Assembly (NCBI GenBank): GCA_024280815.1
Contig: JAJRPL010000422.1
Location: 1 to 9,381, forward strand
Length of the DNA: 9,381 nt
Reading direction: 5' to 3'
DNA from: Bacteroidota bacterium
GTDB lineage: Bacteria > Bacteroidota > Bacteroidia > Flavobacteriales > Flavobacteriaceae
A program made the position numbers and the translations under genes. Shown here piece by piece: positions 1 to 7,406 of the stretch (positions within the stretch are counted from its first letter, which is position 1; each line of letters opens with the position of its first letter). Under the pieces are notes generated by a model. The model ran no database searches, had not been told where the DNA came from, and was given only the letters and a program-made list of their open reading frames with translations.

Positions 1-344
1 CCTGTGTTCCATAAACCTTGGGCAAAAACACCTGCTTTTTCTGCTATTTCTTCAAATTTAAAGTTACCTTTATTGATGTACAATCTACTGCCTACTAGGT
101 TTCCAGTAAAGTAAATATCGGCTAAACCATCATTATTTATATCTCCAATAGCAACTCCACCACCATTGTATAAGTATCCATATTCTAAAATATTGAAATC
201 TTTAGTTTCTTTTATTGTATTCGTGAATTTTATACCTGTTCTTTTAGAATTAAGTAAGGAGAACATTTTACTGTTGTCAGTTTTAGAACAAGCTAAAAAA
301 GTTAAGCTGAATAGAAAAATTAAAGCTTTTGAAATAGAAGTCAT
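1..344 (-). CDS. FG-GAP/VCBS-repeat lipoprotein, N-terminal part (runs off left edge)
   Basis: This is the first 114 codons of a gene that continues past base 1; it has no stop inside the window. The start is the ATG at 342-344, which gives a hydrophobic signal sequence ending in T-F-L-A-C, so Cys19 is the likely lipidation site and the protein should be membrane-anchored, probably on the cell surface. Residues 61-80 contain GGGVAIGDINNDGLADIYFT. The DINNDGLAD stretch (68-76) is the calcium-binding loop typical of FG-GAP/VCBS beta-propeller blades, and NKGNFKFEEIAEKAGV (91-106) follows in the usual order. Such proteins, often ending in an ASPIC/UnbV domain (not visible here), commonly sit beside SusC/SusD pairs in Flavobacteriia, and their role is generally unknown. 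The gene follows susD in the same direction but lies beyond a strong terminator. Family assignment is confident; function is not. Confidence 0.85.
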   Translation of the reverse strand, partial: MTSISKALIFLFSLTFLACSKTDNSKMFSLLNSKRTGIKFTNTIKETKDFNILEYGYLYNGGGVAIGDINNDGLADIYFTGNLVGSRLYINKGNFKFEEIAEKAGVFAQGLWNT

Positions 345-441
345 GTACTTATTATTATGAATTTATTTAAAATTAAAATGAAAAATAATTAATACTAAAT
401 TAAAACTTATTTTAAAAAGAGGGGTTAAGGTAAAAATACAC

Positions 442-477
442 AAAAAAACACCAATAAATAAAATTTATTGGTGTTTT
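442..477 (-). terminator. Intrinsic terminator after susD
   Basis: A perfect 15-bp inverted repeat (445-459 with 463-477, three-base loop 460-462) is followed on the minus strand by seven consecutive T residues (complement of 442-448, partly shared with the stem base). It begins 29 bases beyond the susD stop, as expected for a rho-independent terminator ending the susC-susD transcript. It separates that transcript from the VCBS-repeat lipoprotein gene, whose start lies about 100 bases further on. In the plus direction the stem is followed by TTTTAAA, which is much weaker. Confidence 0.85.
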
Positions 478-505
478 AAACTAACTCAAATAAAATTCAC
501 TTAAT

Positions 506-2098
506 TTATTTTTTATCCCACCAAAGTTTAGTGCTTCCTTTGTCTCCATCAGCCATTTCAGGCATTGTAAGTGCTTGATTGACGGCATCTGTATTGTTGT
601 CATATTCAGAAGTTACAAAAGTAACACGTCTCATAGTCATATTTGTAGGAACATCTGGGTTGTCAGAATTTAATCTATCGTATAATTTTGGATACCCTGT
701 TCTACGAACATCTGTCCAAGCTTCCCAACTATCAGGATATAAGGCTATCCACTTTTGTGTGATAACTTGCTCTAATTGTCTTTCTTTTGAACCTGCGGTA
801 TCAAATTTAACGGGAATATTTGATAAAGCAGGAGTGTTATGTGCATCACCAACAGAAGCAGGAGTTTTAGGACTACTAGGATATGCAGCGTTGGTTACAC
901 CATATTCACCTAAAGACATTGTGATTCCACTTTCATATAATTCCTGAGCCGTACCTCCCATATTCCACCCTTCAAGAGCACCTTCTGCTCTTAAAAAATA
1001 AGCTTCTGCTGCACGCATTACTTTAATAGGCGTTCCTTCAGCTAATGCGTCTGGTAACCATTGAGCACCCATATCAGAGTTTGAACCATTAAAATCTAAT
1101 GCTGCATTACCTTTATCAGCTTTAGATTGACCATTACGCAACCCTTCATAAGGCACACCATCACCATCAGAATCTCCATTTTTAGCGGGAGTAAAATACA
1201 CAGGCATTCTTGGGTCTCCATAACCTTTTAGTACACTTTCCATAGCAGCACTCATTCTAAATTCACCCCATGCAGTAATTACATTATATGCATTTTTAGA
1301 ATCAGGTGTTGTTGCCAAAAGAGCACTATTTGCATTGGTTTCCATAACACCATCAGCGACTGCTTTTTCTGCTTCACTTTTTGCCAAAGTAGGATCTACA
1401 TATTTAATATGTATTGCTAAGCGTAATCGTAAGGTGTTGGCAAATTTAAACCACTTATCTACATCTCCTCCATAAATACCATCATTGTTCCCTAAGATAG
1501 TTGTTCCTCCTGTATTTGCTTTTAAAACAGCAACTGCATCATCTAAGGTAGTAAAAGCAGCTTTATAAATAAATTCTTGAGAATCATAAGCAACAGAAGT
1601 TTCTCCATTACCGAATTGAGAATAAGGAATTGGCCCATAAAAATCTGTGATTCGGTTATAGGCAAATGTTTTCCATACTTTTGCAATGGCATTCTCAATG
1701 GGTAATTCTTTTTCAACAGTAAAATCTTCAAAGAACTTTAATTGTGGAGCACAGTATGAATAAAAACCATCCCATGTAGCTGCGTTCCATCCTCCAACAA
1801 TTACATTTTTATCAGAATCAAAGTTAGCAGCTGTAGTTGCAAAATATTGTGCATAAACATCTGAAAATAAGGATTGAGATGTTTGAAACCGCCATGGATA
1901 CCACGCAACGGGACCGATAGGAGTATGTAACATCGCACTATGTTGTGATTGAGCAAATACCAAGCCAATGGTTGTTAAATCTACACCTGTTTCTGTTAGG
2001 TTAGTAGGATCTGTATTTAACTCATTAAAATCTTCAGTACACCCACTAAAACCTAAGGTTATTGTGAGTAATAAAATTATATATTTTATAGTATTCAT
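506..2098 (-). CDS. SusD/RagB-like nutrient-binding outer-membrane lipoprotein (SusD-like_2 type)
   Basis: This 530-residue protein should be the surface lid of a SusC/SusD import complex, binding the nutrient and delivering it to the TonB-dependent channel. The N terminus is a lipoprotein signal with F-S-G-C, placing the lipidated cysteine at residue 20, followed by acidic TEDF and then NELNTDPTNL, a typical start of the mature SusD-like_2 family. Other family-like segments are GDVDKWFKFANTLRLRLAIH (211-230), GDPRMPVYF (294-302), QKWIALYPDSWEAW (448-461) with DVRRTGYP just after, and the C-terminal TKLWWDKK. Length is normal for the family. Its ATG lies 18 bases after the susC stop, so the two are surely co-transcribed. 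A DSDGDGVPYE stretch (309-318) resembles a calcium-binding loop. The ligand cannot be predicted: no glycosidase or other degradative enzyme is in view. Confidence 0.93.
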   Translation of the reverse strand: MNTIKYIILLLTITLGFSGCTEDFNELNTDPTNLTETGVDLTTIGLVFAQSQHSAMLHTPIGPVAWYPWRFQTSQSLFSDVYAQYFATTAANFDSDKNVIVGGWNAATWDGFYSYCAPQLKFFEDFTVEKELPIENAIAKVWKTFAYNRITDFYGPIPYSQFGNGETSVAYDSQEFIYKAAFTTLDDAVAVLKANTGGTTILGNNDGIYGGDVDKWFKFANTLRLRLAIHIKYVDPTLAKSEAEKAVADGVMETNANSALLATTPDSKNAYNVITAWGEFRMSAAMESVLKGYGDPRMPVYFTPAKNGDSDGDGVPYEGLRNGQSKADKGNAALDFNGSNSDMGAQWLPDALAEGTPIKVMRAAEAYFLRAEGALEGWNMGGTAQELYESGITMSLGEYGVTNAAYPSSPKTPASVGDAHNTPALSNIPVKFDTAGSKERQLEQVITQKWIALYPDSWEAWTDVRRTGYPKLYDRLNSDNPDVPTNMTMRRVTFVTSEYDNNTDAVNQALTMPEMADGDKGSTKLWWDKK

Positions 2099-2116
2099 AA
2101 TTATTATATTTTAATG

Positions 2117-5100
2117 TTAAAATCCGAATTTAATGTTAATACCAAATGACCTAGTTGATGGTGGTGAAAATGATTCAAAACCATCAGCTTCATTTCCACT
2201 TCGAGTACTGATACCCGTTGTTATTTCAGGGTCAATATCACCTGCTTTATTAGAGAAAAAGAATAAATTTCTACCCACTAATGAAATACTAGCCGTTTCA
2301 ATAGGTGATTTATCAAGTATAGATTGAGGCACTGAATAGCCAAATACGAATTCTCTTAAACGCACATTAGAAGCATCTCTAATAAAAGCTTCACCTACAG
2401 GTGCATTTCTGCCACCTAAAGCTTGCCATAAAACTTGAGAATCTACCTGAATATCATTAGGAGTTCCATCTTCTTTCACTGCAGTAATATCACCAAATAC
2501 ATTTTGCCCGAATACTGCTGTTCCGCCTCTACCCGCTAAGGTTACTGAAGTAGCACCATCAGCAGCTAAAACAGCATTACTGAATGAGGCAACACTACCT
2601 CCTTGACGGATGTCAATTAAAAAGCTTAAGTTAAAAGCTTTATAGTTAAATGAATTACGAATACCTCCCATCCAGTCTGGATTAAAGTTCGCAACTTTAA
2701 CAGAAAAACCAGGTGTTACTAGTGGAATACCATTTGCATCTACAATTACTCTCCCTTGATTATCTCTTTGATAACCTCTAGAATATACATTACCAAACTC
2801 ACTACCTACTTCAATTTTATACCTACGTAAGAAATCACGTCCAGGTAGTTCAATAGAATTAAAACCTTCAGCTATTTCAAGTACCTCACTATTATTTTTT
2901 GCAAAGTTAAAATCTAAATTCCAAGTAAAATCTTCAGTTCTTATAGGTACTAAGTTTAAAATAATTTCAACACCTGTATTTTGAATATCTGCTCCATTTT
3001 GAAAAACGCTAGAAGCACCAGATGGACTTGGTACAGGTGTAGCAAATAATTGATCAGTAGTGTTAGATTTATAATAGGTAAAATCTAAACCGATTCTATT
3101 TTCTAAAAAACGTAAATCTAAACCGATTTCAGTTGACACTGTTTTTTCAGGCTTTAAATTTTCTACGGGTTTTATAGGTGCAATAGAAACTACTCCATTT
3201 GCTCCTCCTAAGCCTAAATTTGCAGCTCTATCAATTTTAAACGGGTCGGTATCATTACCTACCTTAGCCCAAGAGGCTCTAACTTTAGCAAAACTTATGG
3301 TTTCAGGAAACTCCATTAAATCACTTAACACAGCGGTAAGCCCCACTGAAGGATAAAAATAAGATCTGTTAGCGGCTGGCAATGTAGAACTCCAATCATT
3401 ACGTCCTGTGACATCTAAAAAAAGTGCATTTTTATAAGACAGTTGACCAAAACCATAGATTGAATTTACAATTTTAGGAAATACTGTTTGTGTTACACTA
3501 ATACCTACAGCATTATTTACGGCAAATAAATTGGAAACATTTAATCCATTATTTCTTGTGTTTACCGTTTTAACAGTTATTTCATTATAATTAGCTCCTG
3601 CATTCAAACTAAACTTTAAATCTTCATTAAGATCTTTTTTATAAGATAATAAAATATCTCCATTAAACTCTTGACCATTACCATTACTTGTAAAATAATC
3701 ACCATTATCTGCAATAATATAAGAATCGTTATACCATCTGGTTTCTTTAGCAGTAACTAACTTATCAAGTGATGCCCTAACTTGTGCTGTTAAATTTGGT
3801 GTTAACTCATAACTTAGTGTTGCTGATGCTAATATTCTATCTTTAACCAATTCATTAATATTTCTATTAATTGTCCAGTAAGGGTTTGCACCACCATTAT
3901 CTTTAGGCTTCCAATAATGTTGTAAAACACTACCTGAAGGATCTCTAAATTCAAAGACTTTAGCATCTTCAGTTCTAATATTTCTAGGCAATCTTAAAGC
4001 ATGCCTTATAGGGTTAGAGAAACTCTCTCCTTGATCTAACTCATTGTTAATGGTTTGTTGAATATAGTTTAACTTTCCATCAATTCTTAGTTTATCAGCT
4101 ATTTTAGAATTGACACGAACACTAAAGTTATGCCCTTTTAGTTCATTATTTGGTACAGTACCTACAGCTTTTGTGTTGGTGTAAGAAAAATATGTACTTA
4201 TGTTTTCATTATTTGTTGATAAGGAAATATTTGAAGCTAAATTAAAACCCGTTTGAAAAAAGTCTTTTACATTGTCAGGTTGTGGGCTAAAACTGTATTG
4301 AGTAGCTCCAAAATTAGAATCATTTGACCAATGATCAACTGATTGACCATCCATTTTAGGCCCCCAAGAGTTTGTTGTATTCGCACTATAAATACCATCC
4401 ACACCTTGCCCATACTCATTTTGATAATCGGTTAATATATTTACAGTTTCTGATGTAATGGTACTACTTATATTTACTGAAAACTTCTTGCCAATACTTT
4501 GACCAGATTTGGTCGTAATTACAATGGCACCATTATTTGCCCTACTTCCATATAGTGCAGCCGCATTAGGACCTCTTAATACATCAATTGATTCAATATC
4601 ATCAGGGCTAATATTTTCTATACCATTAGCAACAACAACTCCATCTACTACGTAAATAGGTTGGCTACTACCATTTATAGATCGGCTACCTCTTAAAACT
4701 ACTTTAGATGAACCAGCAACCCCTGAACCGCTTCGGGTTACAGAAATACCAGCCACTTTACCTGAAAGACTATTTACCACATTTAAGGGTCTAGCCTTAG
4801 AAATTTCTTCAGTACTTACTTTTTGAGTAGCGTAAGTAAGTGATTTTTTTTGTCGTTTAATACCTAAGGCAGTAACTACAACTTCATCTAGTTGGCTTGA
4901 GTCTTCTACCAAGATTATATTGATAGTTAATTTACCTGCAACAGCTACTTCTTGTGTTGCATAGCCCACAAAACTTATGACTAGTGTAGCATCGGTACCT
5001 ACTTCATTTATAGAATAGTTTCCATCAAAATCAGTTGTAGTTCCTGTACTAGTACCTTTTACCAAGACTGTTGCTCCTGGTAATGGGCCATTTTCATCTA

Positions 5101-5191
5101 ATACTGTTCCTGAGATACTCTGTGCTTGTGAAAAGCCATAGAGCATAACAAAACTCAGTATTAGTAAATTTCTAAATACATTGTTTTTCAT
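2117..5191 (-). CDS. SusC/RagA-like TonB-linked outer-membrane transporter
   Basis: This 1024-residue protein is a TonB-dependent outer-membrane channel that would import a nutrient captured with its SusD partner, using energy from TonB-ExbBD. A Sec signal peptide ends near residue 23 (S-Q-A before QSISG). A CarboxypepD_reg-like domain covers about 25-98 (SGTVLDENGPLPGATVLVKG at 27-46, then SFVGYATQEV). LDEVVVTALGIKRQKKSL (101-118) is the TonB-box-like segment. The plug spans about 119-230, with LSGKVAGI, PIYVVDGVVV and VLRGPNAAALYGSRANNGAI. The rest is the beta barrel, ending in phenylalanine (GINIKFGF), the usual signal for Bam-mediated insertion. There is no STN domain before the carboxypeptidase-like domain, so it does not look like the FecR/ECF-sigma-coupled subtype. 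The start ATG at 5189-5191 is supported by the signal peptide immediately after it. Substrate unknown. Confidence 0.96.
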   Translation of the reverse strand: MKNNVFRNLLILSFVMLYGFSQAQSISGTVLDENGPLPGATVLVKGTSTGTTTDFDGNYSINEVGTDATLVISFVGYATQEVAVAGKLTINIILVEDSSQLDEVVVTALGIKRQKKSLTYATQKVSTEEISKARPLNVVNSLSGKVAGISVTRSGSGVAGSSKVVLRGSRSINGSSQPIYVVDGVVVANGIENISPDDIESIDVLRGPNAAALYGSRANNGAIVITTKSGQSIGKKFSVNISSTITSETVNILTDYQNEYGQGVDGIYSANTTNSWGPKMDGQSVDHWSNDSNFGATQYSFSPQPDNVKDFFQTGFNLASNISLSTNNENISTYFSYTNTKAVGTVPNNELKGHNFSVRVNSKIADKLRIDGKLNYIQQTINNELDQGESFSNPIRHALRLPRNIRTEDAKVFEFRDPSGSVLQHYWKPKDNGGANPYWTINRNINELVKDRILASATLSYELTPNLTAQVRASLDKLVTAKETRWYNDSYIIADNGDYFTSNGNGQEFNGDILLSYKKDLNEDLKFSLNAGANYNEITVKTVNTRNNGLNVSNLFAVNNAVGISVTQTVFPKIVNSIYGFGQLSYKNALFLDVTGRNDWSSTLPAANRSYFYPSVGLTAVLSDLMEFPETISFAKVRASWAKVGNDTDPFKIDRAANLGLGGANGVVSIAPIKPVENLKPEKTVSTEIGLDLRFLENRIGLDFTYYKSNTTDQLFATPVPSPSGASSVFQNGADIQNTGVEIILNLVPIRTEDFTWNLDFNFAKNNSEVLEIAEGFNSIELPGRDFLRRYKIEVGSEFGNVYSRGYQRDNQGRVIVDANGIPLVTPGFSVKVANFNPDWMGGIRNSFNYKAFNLSFLIDIRQGGSVASFSNAVLAADGATSVTLAGRGGTAVFGQNVFGDITAVKEDGTPNDIQVDSQVLWQALGGRNAPVGEAFIRDASNVRLREFVFGYSVPQSILDKSPIETASISLVGRNLFFFSNKAGDIDPEITTGISTRSGNEADGFESFSPPSTRSFGINIKFGF

Positions 5192-5256
5192 AATTAATTT
5201 GAATTAGTTAATAATATAAATCTTATAGAAAGTTCTAAATTACATTGTTATGGTTC

Positions 5257-5270
5257 TTTTTTCGAAAAAA
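5257..5270. repeat. Perfect 14-bp palindrome in the susC leader
   Basis: TTTTTTCGAAAAAA is a perfect palindrome centred on CG, starting 66 bases upstream of the susC ATG. It could be a regulator-binding site, or a short A/U hairpin in the leader RNA. Because it consists mostly of A and T runs in an AT-rich region, chance is a real alternative. Confidence 0.4.
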
Positions 5271-5274
5271 TATA

Positions 5275-5305
5275 TACAAACAACATGAAAATAGCTACAA
5301 ACAAC
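5275..5305. repeat. Two 10-bp direct repeats 21 bp apart upstream of susC
   Basis: TACAAACAAC occurs at 5275-5284 and identically at 5296-5305, a period of 21 bp, or two turns of B-DNA. On the coding strand of susC the unit reads GTTGTTTGTA. Helically phased direct repeats are a common layout for a dimeric regulator. They lie between the candidate promoter and the susC start, so binding here would have to act downstream of initiation, or from another promoter that I did not identify. Confidence 0.45.
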
Positions 5306-5361
5306 TTTTTTTTATAATCCCACAACTTGTGTTCGAGCCCATAACTGTGAAATATTATCAG

Positions 5362-5380
5362 TGTGCGTACAACAAAAGTA
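5362..5380 (-). promoter_or_regulatory. Candidate susC promoter with operator-like palindrome
   Basis: On the minus strand TACTTTTG (5380 down to 5373) matches the Bacteroidota -7 consensus TAnnTTTG exactly. Initiation would fall near 5366, giving a leader of about 175 bases before susC. No good -33 TTG/TTTG is seen at the expected distance; the upstream region is a T-rich tract instead. Immediately downstream, TGTGCGTACA (5362-5371) is an 8-of-10 imperfect palindrome centred on CG, which would sit on the start site and resembles the general form of LacI-type operators. The promoter is inferred from consensus only. Confidence 0.45.
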
Positions 5381-5402
5381 GAAAAAAAAATAAGAATTAT
5401 AA

Positions 5403-5455
5403 GAAATAAAAATTATCTCCGTAAGAGTTGTAAAATTACAACTCTTACGGAGATA
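5403..5455 (-). terminator. Intrinsic terminator after pckA
   Basis: A perfect 20-bp inverted repeat (5414-5433 with 5436-5455) with a two-base centre begins 9 bases after the pckA stop. Read on the minus strand it is followed by A, then TTTTTATTTC, a U-rich tail. The lower part of the stem contains the GC-rich CTCCGTAAGAG. The position and tail orientation indicate that it ends the pckA transcript and insulates it from the susC promoter just downstream. Confidence 0.88.
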
Positions 5456-5463
5456 TCTTAGTA

Positions 5464-7086
5464 CTACATATGATCTAAATGATGGTGTTGATCAATTAAC
5501 GGGCCACCTTCCATAATTTCTTCTGAAGCTTGGCTTTCAAACTTTTCAAAATTCAAGTGGAAATAGTGAGCCAACTGGATTGCCTTTGTAATATAACCTC
5601 CTTTTTGTAGCCATGTATTCATTGGGTCTAAAAGTTCAATAGGAACGTTTGGCACATATTTTGGCATAAACAATCCGAAAATTGGATGTTCTTCGAACTC
5701 TACATTAGCTAAGTCTCCATTTAAAATAGCAGTAATCATAGCTCTTGTGTATTTTAATTTAATTCGAGAGCCCACACCGTAAGGGCCACCACTCCATCCT
5801 GTATTAATTAACCAAACATTTACACCTGCATCTTGCATTTTTTTACTTAACATCTCTGCATATACCGTAGGGTGTAATGGCATAAATGGAGCTCCGAAAC
5901 ATGCAGAGAATGATGGTACAGGCTCGTCAACACCTTCTTCAGTACCAGCAACTTTTGCGGTATAACCCGAAATAAAATGATAAGCAGCCTGTCCAGGAGT
6001 TAATTTAGAAACAGGAGGTAATACACCAAAAGCATCAGCTGTTAAAAAGAAAATATTTTTCGGATTATCGCCATAAGAAGGTGTTTGTATATTATCGATA
6101 TGATAAATAGGATAACTTACACGCGTGTTTTGTGTAAGTGAAACATCGGTATAATCCACCACGCCGTTTTCATCCATTACAACATTTTCTAGTAAAGCAC
6201 CAGGCTTAATGGCTCTAAATATATCGGGTTCATTTTCTTCAGACAAATCAATTGCTTTGGCATAACATCCACCTTCAAAGTTAAAAATTCGGTCTTCAGC
6301 AGTCCAACCATGCTCATCATCGCCAATTAAATTTCGTTTAGGATCTGCAGATAGCGTTGTTTTTCCTGTACCAGATAAGCCAAAGAAAATGGCAGTATCA
6401 CCATCTTCACCAACATTGGCAGAACAGTGCATGGGTAATACATTTTTATCTGTAGGTAAAACCATATTCAATGCAGAGAAAATACCTTTTTTAATTTCAC
6501 CTGTATATCCTGAACCACCAACTAGGGCAATTTTTTTAGTAAAATTCAAAATAGAAAAATTTCCTTGACGGATACCATATTCTTTAGGGTTTGGGCATTC
6601 ATATCCAGGTGCACAAAGCACCAACCAATCTTCTTCAAAGTTTTCTAATTCATTGTCCTCTAGACGTAAAAACATATTGATGGTAAACATATTAGACCAA
6701 GGATACTCAGTAATTGTTCTTACATTTGTTATATATTTTGGGTCTGCACAAACAGCAGCATCTCTAGCATATATTTCTTTATTTGAAAGGTAATTTGCTA
6801 CTTCGTCATATAGACGGTCAAAATTTTCAGAAGAAATAGGTTTATTTATTTTTCCCCACCAAACACGATCTTTGGTGTACTCATCTTTTACAATAAAACG
6901 ATCTTGAGGTGACCTTCCTTTAAATTTACCTGTATTAATAGCTAATGTTCCGTTATTGGTTTCTTTCCCCATTCCTTTATCTACTGTAATTTTTTGTAAT
7001 TTTTCGAATGAGAAGTTCCAATTTGGAGTGACATTTTTAAGTTTGTACTTTTCTAAATTTGCGTTCTTTGGAATAATTGTAGACAT
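5464..7086 (-). CDS. pckA: Phosphoenolpyruvate carboxykinase (ATP)
   Basis: This cytoplasmic enzyme converts oxaloacetate and ATP to phosphoenolpyruvate, CO2 and ADP, the first committed step of gluconeogenesis from TCA-cycle intermediates. At 540 residues it has the family's normal length and all expected motifs: GRSPQDRF (57-64, with Arg58 for substrate binding), GEIKKG (196-201), the metal-binding His220 in MHCSANVG, the P-loop GLSGTGKTT (236-244, with Lys242 and Thr243), LIGDDEHGW (253-261, with Asp256/Asp257 for the metal), and TRVSYP with Arg322. The P-loop and kinase-2 layout identify the ATP-type family rather than the GTP type. Translation starts at the ATG at 7084-7086, after an A-rich stretch. 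The gene lies 29 bases downstream of the transporter's second frame with no terminator between them, so co-transcription is likely; a separate promoter inside the transporter cannot be excluded. A strong hairpin follows the stop. Confidence 0.98.
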   Translation of the reverse strand: MSTIIPKNANLEKYKLKNVTPNWNFSFEKLQKITVDKGMGKETNNGTLAINTGKFKGRSPQDRFIVKDEYTKDRVWWGKINKPISSENFDRLYDEVANYLSNKEIYARDAAVCADPKYITNVRTITEYPWSNMFTINMFLRLEDNELENFEEDWLVLCAPGYECPNPKEYGIRQGNFSILNFTKKIALVGGSGYTGEIKKGIFSALNMVLPTDKNVLPMHCSANVGEDGDTAIFFGLSGTGKTTLSADPKRNLIGDDEHGWTAEDRIFNFEGGCYAKAIDLSEENEPDIFRAIKPGALLENVVMDENGVVDYTDVSLTQNTRVSYPIYHIDNIQTPSYGDNPKNIFFLTADAFGVLPPVSKLTPGQAAYHFISGYTAKVAGTEEGVDEPVPSFSACFGAPFMPLHPTVYAEMLSKKMQDAGVNVWLINTGWSGGPYGVGSRIKLKYTRAMITAILNGDLANVEFEEHPIFGLFMPKYVPNVPIELLDPMNTWLQKGGYITKAIQLAHYFHLNFEKFESQASEEIMEGGPLIDQHHHLDHM

Positions 7087-7115
7087 TTTTTCTTGTTTTA
7101 AGTTTATATTCTATG

Positions 7116-7406
7116 TTAAAAAGGCCATAGTAATGGCACAAAAGCTAATGTTATTATAAAAAAGAGGAACAATAAAGGCCCTCCTAACTTTAAGTAATCT
7201 TTAAATTTATAAGCTCCAGCACTCATTACCATTGCATTTGTAGTTGTACCTACAGGTGTTAAAAATGCAGTTGAGGCACTTATAGCTACAGTAATCATAA
7301 AAGGCTCTGGTGAAAGGTGTAGTGTTGTAGCAGCTAATATAGCGATAGGAGCCATTAAAACTGCAGTAGCCGAATTGTTAATTACTTGACTAAAAATAGT
7401 TGTCAT
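7116..7406 (-). CDS. SLC13-family transporter, C-terminal fragment (second frame of a split gene)
   Basis: This 96-residue frame continues an SLC13/DASS transporter in the -1 frame relative to the preceding fragment. It holds the second half of the substrate and sodium site: SQVINNSATAVLMAP (6-20) is the repeat-2 counterpart of the SNT motif, and ISASTAFLTPVGTTTNAMV (42-60) is the paired TPxGTxxN motif. A final hydrophobic helix ends in LLWPF. Without it the upstream product would lack half of the transport site. Its ATG overlaps the upstream TAA (TAATG), and a GGAGG lies 9 bases before the ATG, so translation by reinitiation is conceivable; a -1 frameshift would instead fuse the two. It is a fragment of one ancestral gene, not an independent gene family. 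Confidence 0.85.
   Translation of the reverse strand: MTTIFSQVINNSATAVLMAPIAILAATTLHLSPEPFMITVAISASTAFLTPVGTTTNAMVMSAGAYKFKDYLKLGGPLLFLFFIITLAFVPLLWPF

Noticed and set aside
166..360. Plus-strand 64-codon frame with a hydrophobic N-terminal segment
   Set aside because: It is antisense to the VCBS lipoprotein, whose signal peptide and DINNDGLAD loop clearly mark the minus strand as coding.
345..441. Possible promoter for the VCBS lipoprotein (TAATTTTA on the minus strand at 375-368)
   Set aside because: It differs from TAnnTTTG at the key last base and has no -33 partner; matches of this quality are expected often in such AT-rich DNA.
579..947. Plus-strand open frame of 122 codons antisense to susD
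   Set aside because: It lies fully inside the well-supported susD gene, shows no recognisable domain, and is explained by reverse-strand openness of an AT-rich coding region. The same applies to the other plus-strand frames in the window.
5321..5349. CACAACTTGTG odd palindrome followed by TTCGAGCCC, resembling a tRNA T-loop and 3' end
   Set aside because: The bases flanking TTCGAGC (TTGTG and CCATA) do not form a T-arm stem, no other arms or acceptor stem are present, and the 11-bp palindrome is short and unsupported on its own.
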